Assembly (NCBI RefSeq): GCF_009497155.1
Contig: NZ_WINI01000008.1
Coordinates: 62,001 to 126,000 of the forward strand
Direction of reading: 5' to 3'
Length of the DNA stretch: 64,000 nucleotides
Source of the DNA: Glaciimonas soli
Lineage (GTDB): Bacteria > Pseudomonadota > Gammaproteobacteria > Burkholderiales > Burkholderiaceae_D
A program made the position numbers and the translations under genes. Shown here piece after piece: positions 62,849 through 64,000 of this stretch. Every line of letters starts with the position of its first letter. Position 1 is the stretch's first letter. Below the pieces are notes generated by a model. That model saw only the letters and a program-made list of their open reading frames with translations. It made no database searches and was not told the origin of the DNA.

Positions 62849-64000
62849 TTAGGCTTTCTCGTGTTTCCACTTCGCAGCTTGCACTTTGGCGTACGCCGCC
62901 AACCAACGCTGATGCATATCACAGCCCTCCAGATTCAAACCAGGTGACTTAATGCCGAAAAAGCGTTGTTCGCGGTTCAACAATGCGCGTGCCTCTTGCA
63001 CTGTAGCGACGCCATATAAATGTTCTAAAGCTGCACGATAAGGCGCATCGTCGCTCAATTTGATCATGCTCTCAATGCAACGATACACCAGCTGACGTGC
63101 CGGGCTGATTTGATTGAAATGGCGTATCCAGTCGCAGCCTTCCAAAATCGCATCGCGATCACCGATAGCCAGTGCCAACAGTGTCTTCAGCTCGCCCACG
63201 CGCAGTTCTTTCCAGAGTGTATCTACATCCGCTACCAATCCCACCAAAGCCGCAACCGGGCGCTGATCCGATAAACCGAGCTCAATTATTTCGCCCAATA
63301 AATCACTGCACTCTTCTTCATCCAGGTCGGATAAATACAAAATCGGTTCGCGAATGCCGTTACCGACGCTGACATTATCCCATTCCAAATCTTCGATCGG
63401 ATAAATCTCTGACATGCCCGGCACCAAGATGCGGCAGGCATACACGCCCAGATGATCGAAATCGGCGATATAAATATCATGGCCTTCTTTGTGGATCGCC
63501 GCTATCGACCAGGCATAATCCTCTGCCGTTGTCGTACCAAAATTCCAATCGTGGAAAGGGAAATCTGCGGTTTTACCATCGCGCAGGAAATTCCAGCTGA
63601 TGATACCGCTGGAATCGACGAAGTGAATTTCCAGATTTTGTGGATGAGCGATTTCATCCAGATCAAAACCCGGCTCAGGGAAGCCAGCCAGATCATTCAG
63701 TGCGCGGCCTTGCAGTAATTCTGTCAATGCGCGTTCTAACGCCACTTCAAAACGTGGATGAGCGCCAAAACTGGCGAAGCAACCTTGATCTTGCGGATGC
63801 AGCAAGGTGACGTTCATTACTGGATATTTGCCGCCCAGCGAAGCGTCTTTGACCAAAATGCCGAAACCGGCATCACGTAAGGCTTTGATACCTGCTGCGA
63901 TTTTCGGGTAACGGGCGATGACTTCTTCCGGCACATCCGGCAAGCACAAGCCGTCTTTGATAATTTTAAATTTGACGTCACGCTCAAAAATTTCCGACAA
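62849..64000 (-). CDS. ycaO: YcaO (3' part; 5' end outside window)
   Basis: The C-terminal 383 residues of a YcaO protein. The YcaO core reads SLGGKYPVMNVTLLHPQDQGCFASFGAHPRFEVALERALTELLQGR, ENLEIHFVDSSGIISW-like (here QNLEIHFVDSSG) and HLGVYACRILVPGMSEIYPIEDL, closely paralleling E. coli YcaO, which is about 586 residues. A helical TPR-like tail follows (RVGELKTLLALAIGDRDAILEG). YcaO enzymes use ATP to activate amide backbones; E. coli YcaO acts with RimO in ribosomal protein S12 methylthiolation. The frame is open to the right edge, so about 200 N-terminal residues are missing; the TTG at the edge is not a true start. Confidence 0.93.
   Translation of the reverse strand: MSEIFERDVKFKIIKDGLCLPDVPEEVIARYPKIAAGIKALRDAGFGILVKDASLGGKYPVMNVTLLHPQDQGCFASFGAHPRFEVALERALTELLQGRALNDLAGFPEPGFDLDEIAHPQNLEIHFVDSSGIISWNFLRDGKTADFPFHDWNFGTTTAEDYAWSIAAIHKEGHDIYIADFDHLGVYACRILVPGMSEIYPIEDLEWDNVSVGNGIREPILYLSDLDEEECSDLLGEIIELGLSDQRPVAALVGLVADVDTLWKELRVGELKTLLALAIGDRDAILEGCDWIRHFNQISPARQLVYRCIESMIKLSDDAPYRAALEHLYGVATVQEARALLNREQRFFGIKSPGLNLEGCDMHQRWLAAYAKVQAAKWKHEKA

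Noticed and set aside
1-64000. CRISPR array
   Set aside because: No regularly spaced repeat with unique spacers was seen; the tandem repeats at 10829 and 14673 have no spacers.

Overview
The window looks like a chromosomal stretch of a Gram-negative betaproteobacterium, probably Burkholderiales and plausibly Oxalobacteraceae. This rests on the housekeeping order purM / AI-2E permease / hda / HAD phosphatase / pcnB / folK / panB, the grpE-dnaK-dnaJ order, the Burkholderia-type 16-strand porin and the type VI secretion ClpV. The genus cannot be fixed from the sequence alone.

Layout. (1) 1-2411: 5' part of a type VI secretion clpV gene (minus strand, running off the left edge). (2) 2412-13500: an accessory, mobile-element-rich strip. 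It holds an IS903-type IS5-family element whose transposase is broken by an in-frame stop, a relic of a second transposase, a membrane-anchored NERD protein with an unknown partner, an EexN-like entry-exclusion lipoprotein with a 46-residue gene after it, a small XRE regulator with a palindromic operator, two different tyrosine recombinases and several short ORFs. It ends in a 3' fragment of tRNA-Asn(GUU), the likely attachment site of the second integrase. (3) 13783-17054: rarD, whose start codon lies in a 4-copy 19-bp tandem repeat, a decayed fragment of an ETF-ubiquinone oxidoreductase gene, and a chemoreceptor. (4) 17532-24421: a G+C-richer acyl-CoA catabolism operon (CoA transferase, FadJ-like protein, thiolase, acyl-CoA dehydrogenase, preceded by a coupled 27-residue leader ORF) divergent from an AraC-type regulator. 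(5) 24698-25054: a CzcE-like periplasmic protein.

(6) 25252-46040: the most striking part, an apparently complete sialic acid / mucin utilisation locus. A plus-strand arm encodes a porin, a periplasmic NanM mutarotase, a secreted sialidase and an M66 (StcE-like) lipoprotein metalloprotease. A divergent minus-strand arm of about 14 kb encodes a second NanM without signal peptide, a FadR-family NanR-like repressor, a peptide-type ABC transporter (five genes), a DapA/NanA-family lyase, NanE, NanK, a sialate O-acetylesterase, NagA and a SIS-domain GlcN-6-P deaminase. Two near-identical palindromes (AGATGT-N3-ACATCT and one variant) sit on the predicted promoters of the two arms and are candidate NanR operators. 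Together the genes would cleave sialoglycans outside the cell, import and isomerise Neu5Ac, and convert it to fructose-6-phosphate.

(7) 46112-64000: a J-like membrane protein lacking HPD, a secreted phosphoesterase, an Anbu proteasome homologue, then ordinary core genes: purM, an AI-2E family permease, hda, a HAD hydrolase, pcnB, folK, panB, beta carbonic anhydrase, a chalcone-isomerase-like protein, dnaJ, dnaK, grpE (sigma-32 promoters visible before grpE and dnaK) and the 3' part of ycaO.

All identifications come from reading translations and motifs by eye; no database search was run.
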